From Mariniblastus sp. (GTDB lineage Bacteria; Planctomycetota; Planctomycetia; Pirellulales; Pirellulaceae), in the NCBI GenBank assembly GCA_029251085.1, contig JAQXDZ010000055.1, positions 1 to 42,670 of the forward strand: DNA of 42,670 nucleotides, given 5' to 3'. How positions within the stretch are numbered: the stretch's first letter is position 1; every line of letters begins with the position of its first letter. Below the pieces are notes generated by a model that was not told where the DNA came from, made no database searches, and worked only from the letters and a program-made list of their open reading frames with translations. The translations under genes were made by a program, and so were the position numbers. This document shows, in pieces, positions 27,235 through 35,069 of this stretch.

Positions 27235-28104
27235 ATGATGAACATGAAGTTTTTGCTTAGTATTGCAGTCGCTCTTTTGTGGACGCTTCCTGTTCTTGCC
27301 GATAACGGCGATGAAAACAAAGGTTTCAATGGGCTATATATGGGGCATAGTTTTTTTAGGCCTAGCGTTGAGCAGCTTAAGAAGATTATGTCTGATTCAG
27401 AAAATACCCAACATCGTCAGGTCACCGTCTTTGCAGGTGGTGCGAACGGATCACCGGGCAGACTTTGGCAAAATGAGAAAAAACGAGGTGAAGCGCAAAA
27501 GCATTTGGATACCAAGAAAATTGATCTCGTTGTCATGACATATTTTTCACCGATGGATAGTTCGGTGGAACACTATAGCCGGTGGATTGATTACGCAATT
27601 TCTCAGAATTCGAAGACAACCTTTATGGTCACGATTCCTTGGGGTCCGCAGCTTTTTAAAGCAAGTGCGATGGAAATAAGTATTCTTAAAAATCTGAGTG
27701 TTGGTTTTAAAGATACCGTAATTAAAGAGCTGCGGGATAAATATCCCGATAATAGAATTCTCTTCTGTCCCTATGGACTTGGCACCTATGAGTTGGTCGA
27801 ACGTTTGCGGGAGGGTGAGCTTCCCGGAGTCAAACACGTTTTGAACAAAAATCGTTGGGAACGAAGGCAAGCAAAATCAAAACACGAGCAACTTCTTAGA
27901 GATGAACTTGGGCACCCGAATGAGCTGGTTGCTAAGCTTGGTGCTCTGCTTTGGTTGCAAACTTTATACAACTACGACTTAAATAAATTCGAACCACAGA
28001 AGGTTTCAGGTTTGCCAAAAATTGATCTTAATGAGATTGCTTCAAAGGTTGCCGAAAAAATTAAACCGCTCAATGCAGTTTATGAGAAAGAACTGGTCAA
28101 ATAG
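27235..28104 (+). CDS. Exported SGNH-hydrolase-like protein with GHS block I
   Basis: The protein is 289 residues from ATG 27235; ATGs at 27238 and 27244 are equally possible. A signal peptide ends near VLAD (residue 23). GLYMGHSFF (Ser39) stands where SGNH/GDSL enzymes have GDS, and GGANGSPG may supply the second block. Near the C-terminus, RDELGHPNELVAKLGALLW resembles the block V region with the catalytic His, although the usual DxxH spacing is not exact. I recall similar GHSFF proteins in planctomycetes annotated only as hypothetical. Esterase activity on acylated glycans would fit beside the sulfatases, but this is inference. The frame is open upstream to 27142, without a signal sequence at that start. 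Confidence 0.7.
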   Translation: MMNMKFLLSIAVALLWTLPVLADNGDENKGFNGLYMGHSFFRPSVEQLKKIMSDSENTQHRQVTVFAGGANGSPGRLWQNEKKRGEAQKHLDTKKIDLVVMTYFSPMDSSVEHYSRWIDYAISQNSKTTFMVTIPWGPQLFKASAMEISILKNLSVGFKDTVIKELRDKYPDNRILFCPYGLGTYELVERLREGELPGVKHVLNKNRWERRQAKSKHEQLLRDELGHPNELVAKLGALLWLQTLYNYDLNKFEPQKVSGLPKIDLNEIASKVAEKIKPLNAVYEKELVK

Positions 28105-28138
28105 CACACTAAATTTTAAATTCAAAGTTGAGCGGCTC

Positions 28139-28205
28139 TAGGCCGATTTCAACTGGTTACGGGAGGATGGTTCCGATTCAACTTCTGTAGTTCTGTTTCG
28201 GCCTA
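28139..28205. repeat. 8-bp inverted repeat in a convergent gap
   Basis: TAGGCCGA (28139-28146) and TCGGCCTA (28198-28205) are perfect inverted arms 51 bp apart, between the converging SGNH-like and formyltransferase genes. The wide spacing makes a terminator role doubtful. Confidence 0.4.
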
Positions 28206-28323
28206 TCAAAGTTTACTGTAATGCTGGTGTTTGATTGACAGAGGCTATGGGTTTGGAACGGTGATTCGTTTAGTTTGTCGGGCCAACTTTCCTAGGGGTT
28301 GTGATCCGCCGAGTTATTGGCAA

Positions 28324-28968
28324 TTACTTATCTTTGCCACGGACTGGGTTCGGTTCCCGTGGTGTAGCACTAGTGATTTGTTCGATATTTGCACGCAAGG
28401 TTGATATCGGCGTGTCCCATTCTTTAACGAGTAAATGGGAAATTACTTCTTTCTCATTTGATTTGTGGATCGATCCTTGGCCTTGTTGTTGGCGGCGGGG
28501 ACAAGTTTGGGTTTTGATCGATTTCCAGTTTTTTTGAAACAGTGATTGGATTACACACTGTAACTTTTGGTATGTCGTTTCGAGCGTGTCATTGTGGCTG
28601 TCGAATTCAACCTCTTGCTGGACAATAATGTCGCCAGTATCGATACCGGGATCCAAATAATGAATCGTCACGCCTTTTGGAGTTCCGTCAACGAAACTCC
28701 ATAGATTAGGGTCAGCGCCCTTGTTCCATGGAAGAAGCGAGATGTGAAGATTGATTGCCCGATTGGGTAACTGGTCCAAAATGTTTTTGCGGATGATATG
28801 ACGATAACCGTAGCTTATCAGGAAAATTACCTTGTTATTTGGAATGAATGATGGCTCGATTGTTTCGGTAGTCTGTATGACTGATTCACCAGTGCTTATC
28901 AACCATCTCAATAGTGGTGAATTTTTATCACCCAAGAATAAGACATTTCCATCGCCAATTTTGTTCAT
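28324..28968 (-). CDS. Formyltransferase-family protein (FMT/sugar N-formyltransferase-like)
   Basis: The 214-residue protein has no signal sequence. The formyltransferase core is clear: AINLHISLLPWNKGADPN carries the catalytic pair Asn73 and His75, and the following LDPGIDTGDIIVQQEV carries the catalytic aspartate in the DTGDI motif. The N-terminal region is shorter than in methionyl-tRNA formyltransferase, and the C-terminal tRNA-binding barrel is absent, so this is not Fmt. It is closest to small formyltransferases that transfer a formyl group from N10-formyl-tetrahydrofolate to an amino sugar or similar amine. It lies 52 bp downstream of a YdcF/DUF218 gene in the same direction and they probably share a transcript. 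Acceptor unknown. Confidence 0.85.
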   Translation of the reverse strand: MNKIGDGNVLFLGDKNSPLLRWLISTGESVIQTTETIEPSFIPNNKVIFLISYGYRHIIRKNILDQLPNRAINLHISLLPWNKGADPNLWSFVDGTPKGVTIHYLDPGIDTGDIIVQQEVEFDSHNDTLETTYQKLQCVIQSLFQKNWKSIKTQTCPRRQQQGQGSIHKSNEKEVISHLLVKEWDTPISTLRANIEQITSATPREPNPVRGKDK

Positions 28969-29020
28969 GATTTTGATCGTAAAAGGATTCGCTAAGCTAC
29001 GTTGTCTCAGGATGGCTTAA

Positions 29021-29590
29021 TTAAAGTTTGGGATGCACGACACCATTGTAGAAAGGATGATCTTTGCAGAGCCTTTTGTAAATTGATTCGTCATCGCCAC
29101 AATCAATTCCAGCAAAGGTTTTACGAAAAGCTACCAAAGAACTGCTTTCACTATTCACTTGTTCATTGGCTGCAGCGGTGGGAGCACCAATGACTTCAAT
29201 GTCGTACTGATCGCTATAGATGAAATTGAAAATTTCAAGAGTCCGGGCAACGTGGTAATCACTGGTGACAATTAGGAGCCTAGTCCACCCAGGTTTGCTT
29301 TGTATTATTTGCTTAGAAAAAATAGCATCGCCGACCGTGTCTCTCGATTGGTTTGCCAATATTATCGAAGCTGGCGGTACCTTGCCCGATTCAATTGCGA
29401 ATTGAGACATGGCATCAGCAATAGCGATCGTGGAGTCAGCCCGATAGTCCCATCCACAAGTAATGAGATAAGTTGCGTCGTTTCTGACAAAACGATCTAT
29501 TGCCAGTTCCATTCGATTGGTTGACTCTTCATTAAGTTTTCCGTCTTTGGACATTAAGTTTCCAAGCACGATAATGGCTGAGTAATTCAC
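29021..29590 (-). CDS. YdcF/DUF218 family protein
   Basis: The protein has 189 residues from a GTG start, with AAGGA about 16 nt upstream. The DUF218 pattern is visible: AIIVLGNLMSKDG at the N-terminus, ITCGWDYRAD, an IILANQSRDTVGDAIFS block and the signature VTSDYHVARTLEIF near residues 108-121. Proteins of this family (YdcF, SanA and ElyC relatives) are linked to cell-envelope or nucleotide-related roles, but biochemistry is poorly known. Unlike SanA and ElyC, this one has no transmembrane segment and should be cytoplasmic. The formyltransferase follows closely, so the two may act on one envelope sugar; this is inference from distance alone. Confidence 0.85.
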   Translation of the reverse strand: MNYSAIIVLGNLMSKDGKLNEESTNRMELAIDRFVRNDATYLITCGWDYRADSTIAIADAMSQFAIESGKVPPASIILANQSRDTVGDAIFSKQIIQSKPGWTRLLIVTSDYHVARTLEIFNFIYSDQYDIEVIGAPTAAANEQVNSESSSLVAFRKTFAGIDCGDDESIYKRLCKDHPFYNGVVHPKL

Positions 29591-30031
29591 CTGGTCTGCG
29601 TATTCCTTGGTTATTTTACAATGGATGATGAGGCGACCTAATGTTTCCGTGTTCCACGGCTTGTATGAAATACGGTTCGAGTCTTGGCACTTGTAGGACG
29701 TTTATACCAGTTTACGTTATTAAATTTAATAACGAAAAGTACACGTCGATTCTAGTTTTCTTTTAGCGATTGGCTGATCCGCCCGTTGGCTGTTGCTTTT
29801 TCTGTTTTGGTCTAACATAAATATCGACCCAAGGGTTATTGGTACCAAATTGCAATTTCTCCGATGTCTCAATTTGCATTGGAAGCAAATCGGGTGGTTC
29901 GGTGTTGCGCTTACTTATGAACTGTAGTGTCAAGAACTAAGTCGGGCATTTTAGAGAGTTTATTGTGCGTAACTTCAAGCCTGGTCGGGTGATTTTAGGA
30001 AGTACACCGACTGTGGGTTTGATTGAATTGT
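29591..30031. other. Intergenic region with a strong palindrome
   Basis: No gene is seen in these 441 bp between the HEAT-like gene and the DUF218 gene (both minus). The 20-bp perfect palindrome at 29715-29734 is the main feature and lies about 125 bp upstream of the DUF218 start. Confidence 0.55.
29711..29738. promoter_or_regulatory. 20-bp perfect palindrome (28 bp with one mismatch), possible operator
   Basis: CGTTATTAAATTTAATAACG at 29715-29734 equals its own reverse complement. After one mismatched pair (29714/29735) the symmetry continues three more bases on each side. Being A/T-rich and centred without a loop, it looks more like a dimeric repressor site than a terminator. It lies upstream of the DUF218/formyltransferase pair. 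Confidence 0.45.
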
Positions 30032-30559
30032 TTACTTGGTCAAAATTATCCAATCTAGGGATTTTGATATTTGACGAATTCTGGATCTTACGGAGGCAGC
30101 TTGGTCGTTTTGTGCACCGCTGAGGATGCCGTTGACTTCGGTCCGCAAGCTGCTGTGCTGATCAGCCAGTACCGCGAGTCCATTATAGCTCCAGGCGCGT
30201 AATAACTTGTTTTCGCTCTTAATGTTCTCTTTTAGATTACGTTGCAGTAGATCAAATTGCTGCGATGGTATTGTCAGACTTGGCAAAATTTGAAGCACGT
30301 GCAATTTGGCATCCCAGTGATTCAGGTTGCTCAAGACATTAATCAAGTCGACTGTTTGAACTTCAGAAAACAAGTGACTTTGTTCATTGAGTTTCTTCAG
30401 TAACCAAGTAGCCGCAGATTGGATTTTGATGTCGTCGCTTTGGGAACACGTGATCAACTCGCTAACGCTTCCTTTACGGTGGAGGATTTGTTGAGCGATC
30501 TTATTTAGGGGGGCGGTATGTTTGCCGTCAAACCTTCCAAGTTCATCAATTAGATTCAT
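30032..30559 (-). CDS. HEAT-repeat-like helical protein of unknown function
   Basis: The 175-residue protein has no signal sequence. It is almost wholly helical with repeated hydrophobic patterns about 35-40 residues apart (IQSAATWLLKKLNEQ, WDAKLHVLQILPSL, LLRAWSYNGLAVLAD, AASVRSRIRQISKSLDW), which suggests four to five HEAT-like helix pairs. Such small repeat proteins act as binding scaffolds; no partner can be named. AAGGAAGG lies 13 nt before the ATG. It is 132 bp downstream of a lipoprotein gene in the same direction and might share its transcript. Confidence 0.7.
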   Translation of the reverse strand: MNLIDELGRFDGKHTAPLNKIAQQILHRKGSVSELITCSQSDDIKIQSAATWLLKKLNEQSHLFSEVQTVDLINVLSNLNHWDAKLHVLQILPSLTIPSQQFDLLQRNLKENIKSENKLLRAWSYNGLAVLADQHSSLRTEVNGILSGAQNDQAASVRSRIRQISKSLDWIILTK

Positions 30560-30691
30560 AGTGCAGTCGTCGCCTTCCTTAAAGCATTCCTGCTTCGACC
30601 CTGAAAGAGGAAAATACGAACAGATAATTCAATCATATAAGCTAGATATCCTATTAATGCCCGTGCTATGGGGCGCGACGAATTTGCTGCC

Positions 30692-31123
30692 TTAATTTTT
30701 CGGTTCGAACCCGGGAGCTTCCTTACGCACTTCTCCATTGACTTTGATATTTCCCTCCTCATCAATGACCACTTGATCGCCAACACTAAGATAGCCAAAT
30801 TTTTGTCCTAAATAGGTAAAGTCAACGATGGTTTCATTGACAGCATTAAGCTCGATTGTCTGGTCGGCCCCTAGAGTAAGGACGATGGTGTGTTTCGATT
30901 TCTCAGGATTAACAAAATTTGCGTTGATATCTGTGGCATTGGTAACCCCGCCGCTAGTCGTGTGGACTTCGAAATCGATACTCATAACACGAGCGGTAAG
31001 TAAATTGGGCGTGCTTTCAATGAAATCAGAATCAGTTGGCGGAAGGGGGATATCTGCCTGTTTGTTGCATCCCAAGGGAGACAAAAACAGGCCAAGGAAT
31101 AAAAGATAAAGCACGCTTTTCAT
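30692..31123 (-). CDS. Small lipoprotein of unknown function
   Basis: The 143-residue protein has a lipoprotein signal with lipobox LSPLGC (Cys19), so it should be lipid-anchored outside the inner membrane. The mature part is beta-rich. It contains FEVHTTSGGVTNATDINANF, a VLTLGADQTIELNAV stretch and a C-terminal run with GDQVVIDEEGNIKVNGEV that resembles a small barrel. I do not recognise a family. A GGTTCGAACCCG string inside its 3' end resembles a tRNA T-arm but is coding (see rejected items). Confidence 0.75.
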   Translation of the reverse strand: MKSVLYLLFLGLFLSPLGCNKQADIPLPPTDSDFIESTPNLLTARVMSIDFEVHTTSGGVTNATDINANFVNPEKSKHTIVLTLGADQTIELNAVNETIVDFTYLGQKFGYLSVGDQVVIDEEGNIKVNGEVRKEAPGFEPKN

Positions 31124-31375
31124 GGCAACTCCAAAGTAGTGTTAATATTTGTGCAGGGGGGCTTGAATTGGTCTTTTCTGTAATTCGAAAGATCGGTCCA
31201 AATATTTGATTTTAATTTGTTGGCATTAGTTGCTTGTGTCAGCGTCACTGAATTTCTGTCAAAGGTGGGATCGCTAAAAGCCTGTTTTTTGCTTAATTTT
31301 ATCCCGGAAGTAACTACTTCTGCATAATACCAGTCACTTGCAATATTATGGAAATGTGAGGTTCGGTGGCACTAA

Positions 31376-32695
31376 TTATTTAATGGCCTCTCTCATTGTT
31401 TTAAGTTTGTTAACGATCTCAGGGTTCTTTTGGGATAGATTGATTTTCTCTCCCGGATCATCCTGGATGTTTGCCAAAAACAAACCATTTTCACTCGTTA
31501 ATTTCCAATTGCCGTTACGTACCGCCCAGCGGTTTTTCCCCATCTGCCAGTGCAACGTTTCGTGTGGCGATGGGGCATCGGCTGAGCGAATGATCGGCAA
31601 TAGGCTTTTGCCGTTGATTGGCGACTTAGGTAGATTGACTTGGCAGAGTTCGGCTACGGTAGGTAACCAGTCGCATCCGTGTGCCATTTGATTTCGAACG
31701 ACGCCTTGGGGAAGATGCCCGGGCCATGAAATTACCGCAGGAAGGCGGATTCCACCTTCGAATAGGCTGAATTTTTGACCGCGATACGGACCTGAGCTAC
31801 CGCCACCCCCGTGTGCACGAACCTCGGTGGAATGTCCATTGTCAGACTGGTAGATAACGATTGTATTATCACGAATACCTTCGTCGTCGAGAACTTTTAG
31901 AAGTTTTTCCAGACGCGCGTCGAGAGTGGATAAAAACGCTGCGTACAAGTTTCGAGGGTAAGGCAGATCTTTGTAGTGGTCGATCCAGTGTTGGTCTCCC
32001 TGGTACGGATAATGCGGAAGGTTGAAAGCGAAATATAAGAGAAATGGATCATCACGTTGTTGCTTTATAAATCGCGTTGCCTTGTCAACCATGAGATCCG
32101 GAAAGTACTTGCCCGGTAGCCTTATTCGTTTATTGTTTTCCCACAGGTCGTGTCGGTTGGGGCCGTTCCAATAAAAGAAATGTGTGAAATTGTCGACGCA
32201 GCCTCCCATGTGCCCAAAGGAATAATCGAAACCTTGGTCTAACGGCTTACTACCGGGAGTTACGCCAAGGTGCCATTTACCGACGTGACCGGTGGCATAT
32301 CCTGCGGATTTAAACATCTCTGCCATCGTCGTTTGTTTCGCAAAAACTCCTGGCTTGCCATCGAGATCCTCAAGGTTTTGAATGTCTTCGCGAGGGGGAC
32401 CGCCAGCATTTCCTTCATAGCCGGCGAGCCAAGGGTATCGACCGGTGAGCATTCCAGCGCGGCTTGCAGAACAAACGGGAGCAGGTGAGTAAAATTGAGT
32501 AAATCGCACACCCTGGTCTGCGAGGCTGTCGATAGCAGGGGTCACCAAGTCTGTTGAGCCGTAGCAGTTTGCATCGACTGACCCTTGGTCGTCAGCATAG
32601 ATCACAATCACATTTGGCCGCTGCATCATGCCAGATGCTTGGCAGGCAAATAGGCAAAGGGACCAGAAGAATAAGTAGCGGAAACCTACATTCAC
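31376..32695 (-). CDS. Exported sulfatase with CSASR motif (3 of 4)
   Basis: The protein is 439 residues from a GTG at 32695, chosen because GGAG lies 7 nt upstream and a signal peptide (NVGFRYLFFWSLCLFACQ) then starts the protein; an in-frame TTG at 32716 is the alternative. Calcium ligands are in YADDQGS. The formylglycine motif is CSASRAG with Cys75, where Ala replaces the usual Pro. Other active-site blocks are VGKWHLG, FNLPHYPYQG and YQSDNGHSTE, typical of the arylsulfatase A/B-like branch. It hydrolyses sulfate esters after Cys maturation. The C-terminal half is intact up to NPEIVNKLKTM, slightly shorter than usual. It is divergent from the fourth sulfatase. Confidence 0.93.
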   Translation of the reverse strand: MNVGFRYLFFWSLCLFACQASGMMQRPNVIVIYADDQGSVDANCYGSTDLVTPAIDSLADQGVRFTQFYSPAPVCSASRAGMLTGRYPWLAGYEGNAGGPPREDIQNLEDLDGKPGVFAKQTTMAEMFKSAGYATGHVGKWHLGVTPGSKPLDQGFDYSFGHMGGCVDNFTHFFYWNGPNRHDLWENNKRIRLPGKYFPDLMVDKATRFIKQQRDDPFLLYFAFNLPHYPYQGDQHWIDHYKDLPYPRNLYAAFLSTLDARLEKLLKVLDDEGIRDNTIVIYQSDNGHSTEVRAHGGGGSSGPYRGQKFSLFEGGIRLPAVISWPGHLPQGVVRNQMAHGCDWLPTVAELCQVNLPKSPINGKSLLPIIRSADAPSPHETLHWQMGKNRWAVRNGNWKLTSENGLFLANIQDDPGEKINLSQKNPEIVNKLKTMREAIK

Positions 32696-33184
32696 ATTAT
32701 TTCTCCAATGGAGCAAGCTAACGAACTTGTCGGGGATAAAGTTGTCGGAGCACTAATCCCGTTTTTGCTGGGGCTATGACAGCGGCATTAAGTAACCAGC
32801 CTCAACAGGCACACAAAATAGAACAGCTTCCAAACAATCTGTCAAAATTCTTCGGCGTGATGGTTAACTCACAAAGCCTATCGGAAGCGTTATCTTCGTG
32901 GATGCTTCAGTGTTTGAGTAAGATGAGGCGGTCTTTAACTTTTGCCAATAGGCAGGTAGTGGTCAGAACTTCGATTTGAACATAAAAATTTAGATCATTA
33001 AGGGTTACAGATATCCGTTGCCGAAGGCGAGGATTCCGCCGATTGTCTGTTTGTTTAGAAATAGAAAAACTATTTAAATGCCGTTGGAATTGAATATAAT
33101 TTGGTTTCATGCGAAGGATTGGTCAAGGCAATCTTGAATGGCCTCCCAGCTGAAATTGATCTCATCAAAAAGGTTGAAGTTGCG
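32696..33184. other. Divergent intergenic region between two sulfatase genes
   Basis: The gap of about 490 bp must contain promoters for both sulfatases. TATAAT at 33095-33100 lies 85 nt before the plus-strand start, with only a poor -35 (ATTTAA) 17 bp upstream. Small open frames here (for example 32776-32979) have no protein-like features. Confidence 0.5.
33095..33100 (+). promoter_or_regulatory. Candidate -10 box for the fourth sulfatase gene
   Basis: A perfect TATAAT lies 85 nt upstream of ATG 33185. The -35 region is weak, so this is only a candidate. Confidence 0.3.
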
Positions 33185-34681
33185 ATGAATGAATTATTAC
33201 TACAAGATCGCGAGATTCGGATCGGGCCTTCGGTTACGAAGTTGCTTTTAGTTTTCTTATTGGTGTTGTCCCCAGCCGGACTGGTGGGAGCGCAGGCTAA
33301 ACCCAACGTTCTGTTCATTGTCTCGGAAGACAACAGCGAGCAGCTTGGTTGCTACGGCGAGAAGCGTGTTCATACGCCGCAGCTAGATCAGTTAGCGGCG
33401 ACGGGCGTTCGTTATACTCGGGCCTACGTGCCGTACTCAGTTTGTTCGCCATCGCGATCTATATTTCTAACGGGGCTCTACACCCGACAAACTGGACACA
33501 TTGGATTAGCGACCCATAAGTTTGCAATGTACAAGGATTTTAAGACCATGCCCGCCTATTTTAAGGAGGCGGGATACTACACTGGATTTCTTGGCAAAAC
33601 ACATGTGAATCCCGAACGACTGGTGGAAGACTTTGTCGACTACCGGGCGTTGCCAAACGCTAACTTTAGCAAAACGGTAAGCATTCAGGAGTACGCGAAA
33701 CAAGGCCGAACGGTAATGGAAAATGCTATTCAAGCTCAAAAGCCATTTCTTTTGATCATCAATTATCCAGACGCCCATCGTAAATTTGTTAACACGTCTA
33801 AAAATGGATATCCCACAGTAAAGGTTGAAGGTGAGATCGAGCCGTTTCCATGGATTGGTTCGGACTCGCCGCATCTGAGGCTGGAATTAAAGAATTATTT
33901 GAGTTGTATGAATCGACTCGATGAAGGCATCGGGATGGTACTGAAAGATCTGGACGACTTAGAGCTGCGGAAGGAGACTTTAATCGTCTACATCAGTGAC
34001 CACGGCGCTGATTTTCCGCGTGCGAAAGGAAGTATTTATGAGAGTGGTACGCGAATCCCAATGATCGTCAATTTCCCAAAGGAATTTTCCACGGGAAAGG
34101 TTGAAACTGGAATGGTCTCAACCGTTGACATTTTGCCAACCATGCTGCGAGCGGCGGACATAAAAATACCAAGCGACCTGCCGGGTCTTCCGCTTCAAGA
34201 TTTAGATCAGGGCACTCGCGACGGTCGTAAATATATTCATACCTTTACAACCGGCTCTGCACCGGCGTTACATTATATTCAGTTCGGAATTCGCGATGAG
34301 CGTTACAAGTTAATATACAACCCGTACCGCCGTAAAAATTTGCTCGCGGCCTCACGATACGTCAACAGTAAGTTGCCCAAAGGTCAGCATTTTGAGCCTT
34401 TTCTATTTCCAGATGAATACGAGCTTTACGATTTGCAGAGCGATCCATACGAATTGACTAACCTCGCAAATATGGTGGAGCACCAAAGTCGAAAGTTCGA
34501 TTTGTTAAAATCGATGCAGGAATTCCAAACCTCGATAAATGATCCGTTTGTTAATAAGACGAACCTAGATGCTTTTGAAAAAGAACAACTGTCCCACCAG
34601 AAAATGAACTATCGTAAAAAAGCTAATTTTAGATGGCCCCATTTGGAGATGTTCAAGAAAACAAATGTGAAGAGTAACTAG
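33185..34681 (+). CDS. Exported sulfatase, heparan N-sulfatase-like (4 of 4)
   Basis: The protein is 498 residues from ATG 33185. The frame is open to 33101 but without a sensible N-terminus. A signal peptide covers about 16-37 (LLLVFLLVLSPAGLVGAQA). The formylglycine motif is CSPSRS with Cys87. The first calcium-binding block reads IVSEDNS, with Glu in place of the first Asp, as I recall for the N-sulfatase (sulfamidase) branch. Other blocks are FLGKTHVNPE, INYPDAHRKF, YISDHGADFPRAKGSIYESG and a C-terminal YELYDLQSDPYELTNLA. It would remove N- or O-linked sulfate from a glycan outside the cytoplasm. The overall length matches the family. Confidence 0.93.
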   Translation: MNELLLQDREIRIGPSVTKLLLVFLLVLSPAGLVGAQAKPNVLFIVSEDNSEQLGCYGEKRVHTPQLDQLAATGVRYTRAYVPYSVCSPSRSIFLTGLYTRQTGHIGLATHKFAMYKDFKTMPAYFKEAGYYTGFLGKTHVNPERLVEDFVDYRALPNANFSKTVSIQEYAKQGRTVMENAIQAQKPFLLIINYPDAHRKFVNTSKNGYPTVKVEGEIEPFPWIGSDSPHLRLELKNYLSCMNRLDEGIGMVLKDLDDLELRKETLIVYISDHGADFPRAKGSIYESGTRIPMIVNFPKEFSTGKVETGMVSTVDILPTMLRAADIKIPSDLPGLPLQDLDQGTRDGRKYIHTFTTGSAPALHYIQFGIRDERYKLIYNPYRRKNLLAASRYVNSKLPKGQHFEPFLFPDEYELYDLQSDPYELTNLANMVEHQSRKFDLLKSMQEFQTSINDPFVNKTNLDAFEKEQLSHQKMNYRKKANFRWPHLEMFKKTNVKSN

Positions 34682-34708
34682 GTGCCTTATTAATCTGTGG
34701 CATCTTTT
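34681..34708 (+). terminator. Rho-independent-type terminator after the fourth sulfatase
   Basis: GGTGCC pairs with GGCATC (one G-T pair) across a 12-nt loop, with TTTT directly after the stem. The stem begins at the last base of the stop codon. This is the most canonical terminator in the window, although the stem is short. Confidence 0.4.
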
Positions 34709-35069
34709 CGTGTACGAAATCTAGTGGCGTCGAACTAAAAACGCCAGTTGCAAAAGTTGCGTCGCTATTTCTATTTAATCCGAACGAAGGTGGCTGCCAT
34801 TCTCAATTAAGTGAAAGCGTTCTTCTTCTGCGGCCTCGTTATCGACCGAATGATCTGATTTCCATTTCATGCTGTCGCAAAATACTAACTCGGTTTGATC
34901 TTTGTTTGTATCTTTTTGTAAAGTCGGAACGTTTTACTTGTCTAGTCAGTTTCATTTCCTAAGATGAATCCTGAAGCACTTGATACTTTCTGCAGCTAAA
35001 TCTCCCCCTTCCGCTTGATTCCCAAGTACCTGTTTTCAACTGCCCCGCCTGTCATTGAAAGGAATTGTC
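34709..35069. other. Intergenic region before the GH8 gene
   Basis: No gene is seen in this stretch. The sequence just before the GH8 start contains a good ribosome binding site (GAAAGGA at 35057-35063). I could not identify a clear promoter. Confidence 0.5.

Noticed and set aside
30701..30715. GGTTCGAACCCG string resembling a tRNA T-arm.
   Set aside because: It lies within the 3' end of the lipoprotein coding sequence; no matching acceptor, D-arm or anticodon arm can be drawn around it.
30556..30798. 80-codon minus-strand frame ending at the start of the HEAT-like gene.
   Set aside because: It overlaps the 3' end of the lipoprotein gene in another frame and has no recognisable protein features.
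32776..32979. 67-codon plus-strand frame in the gap between divergent sulfatase genes.
   Set aside because: No signal sequence, no ribosome site, no family resemblance; likely chance.
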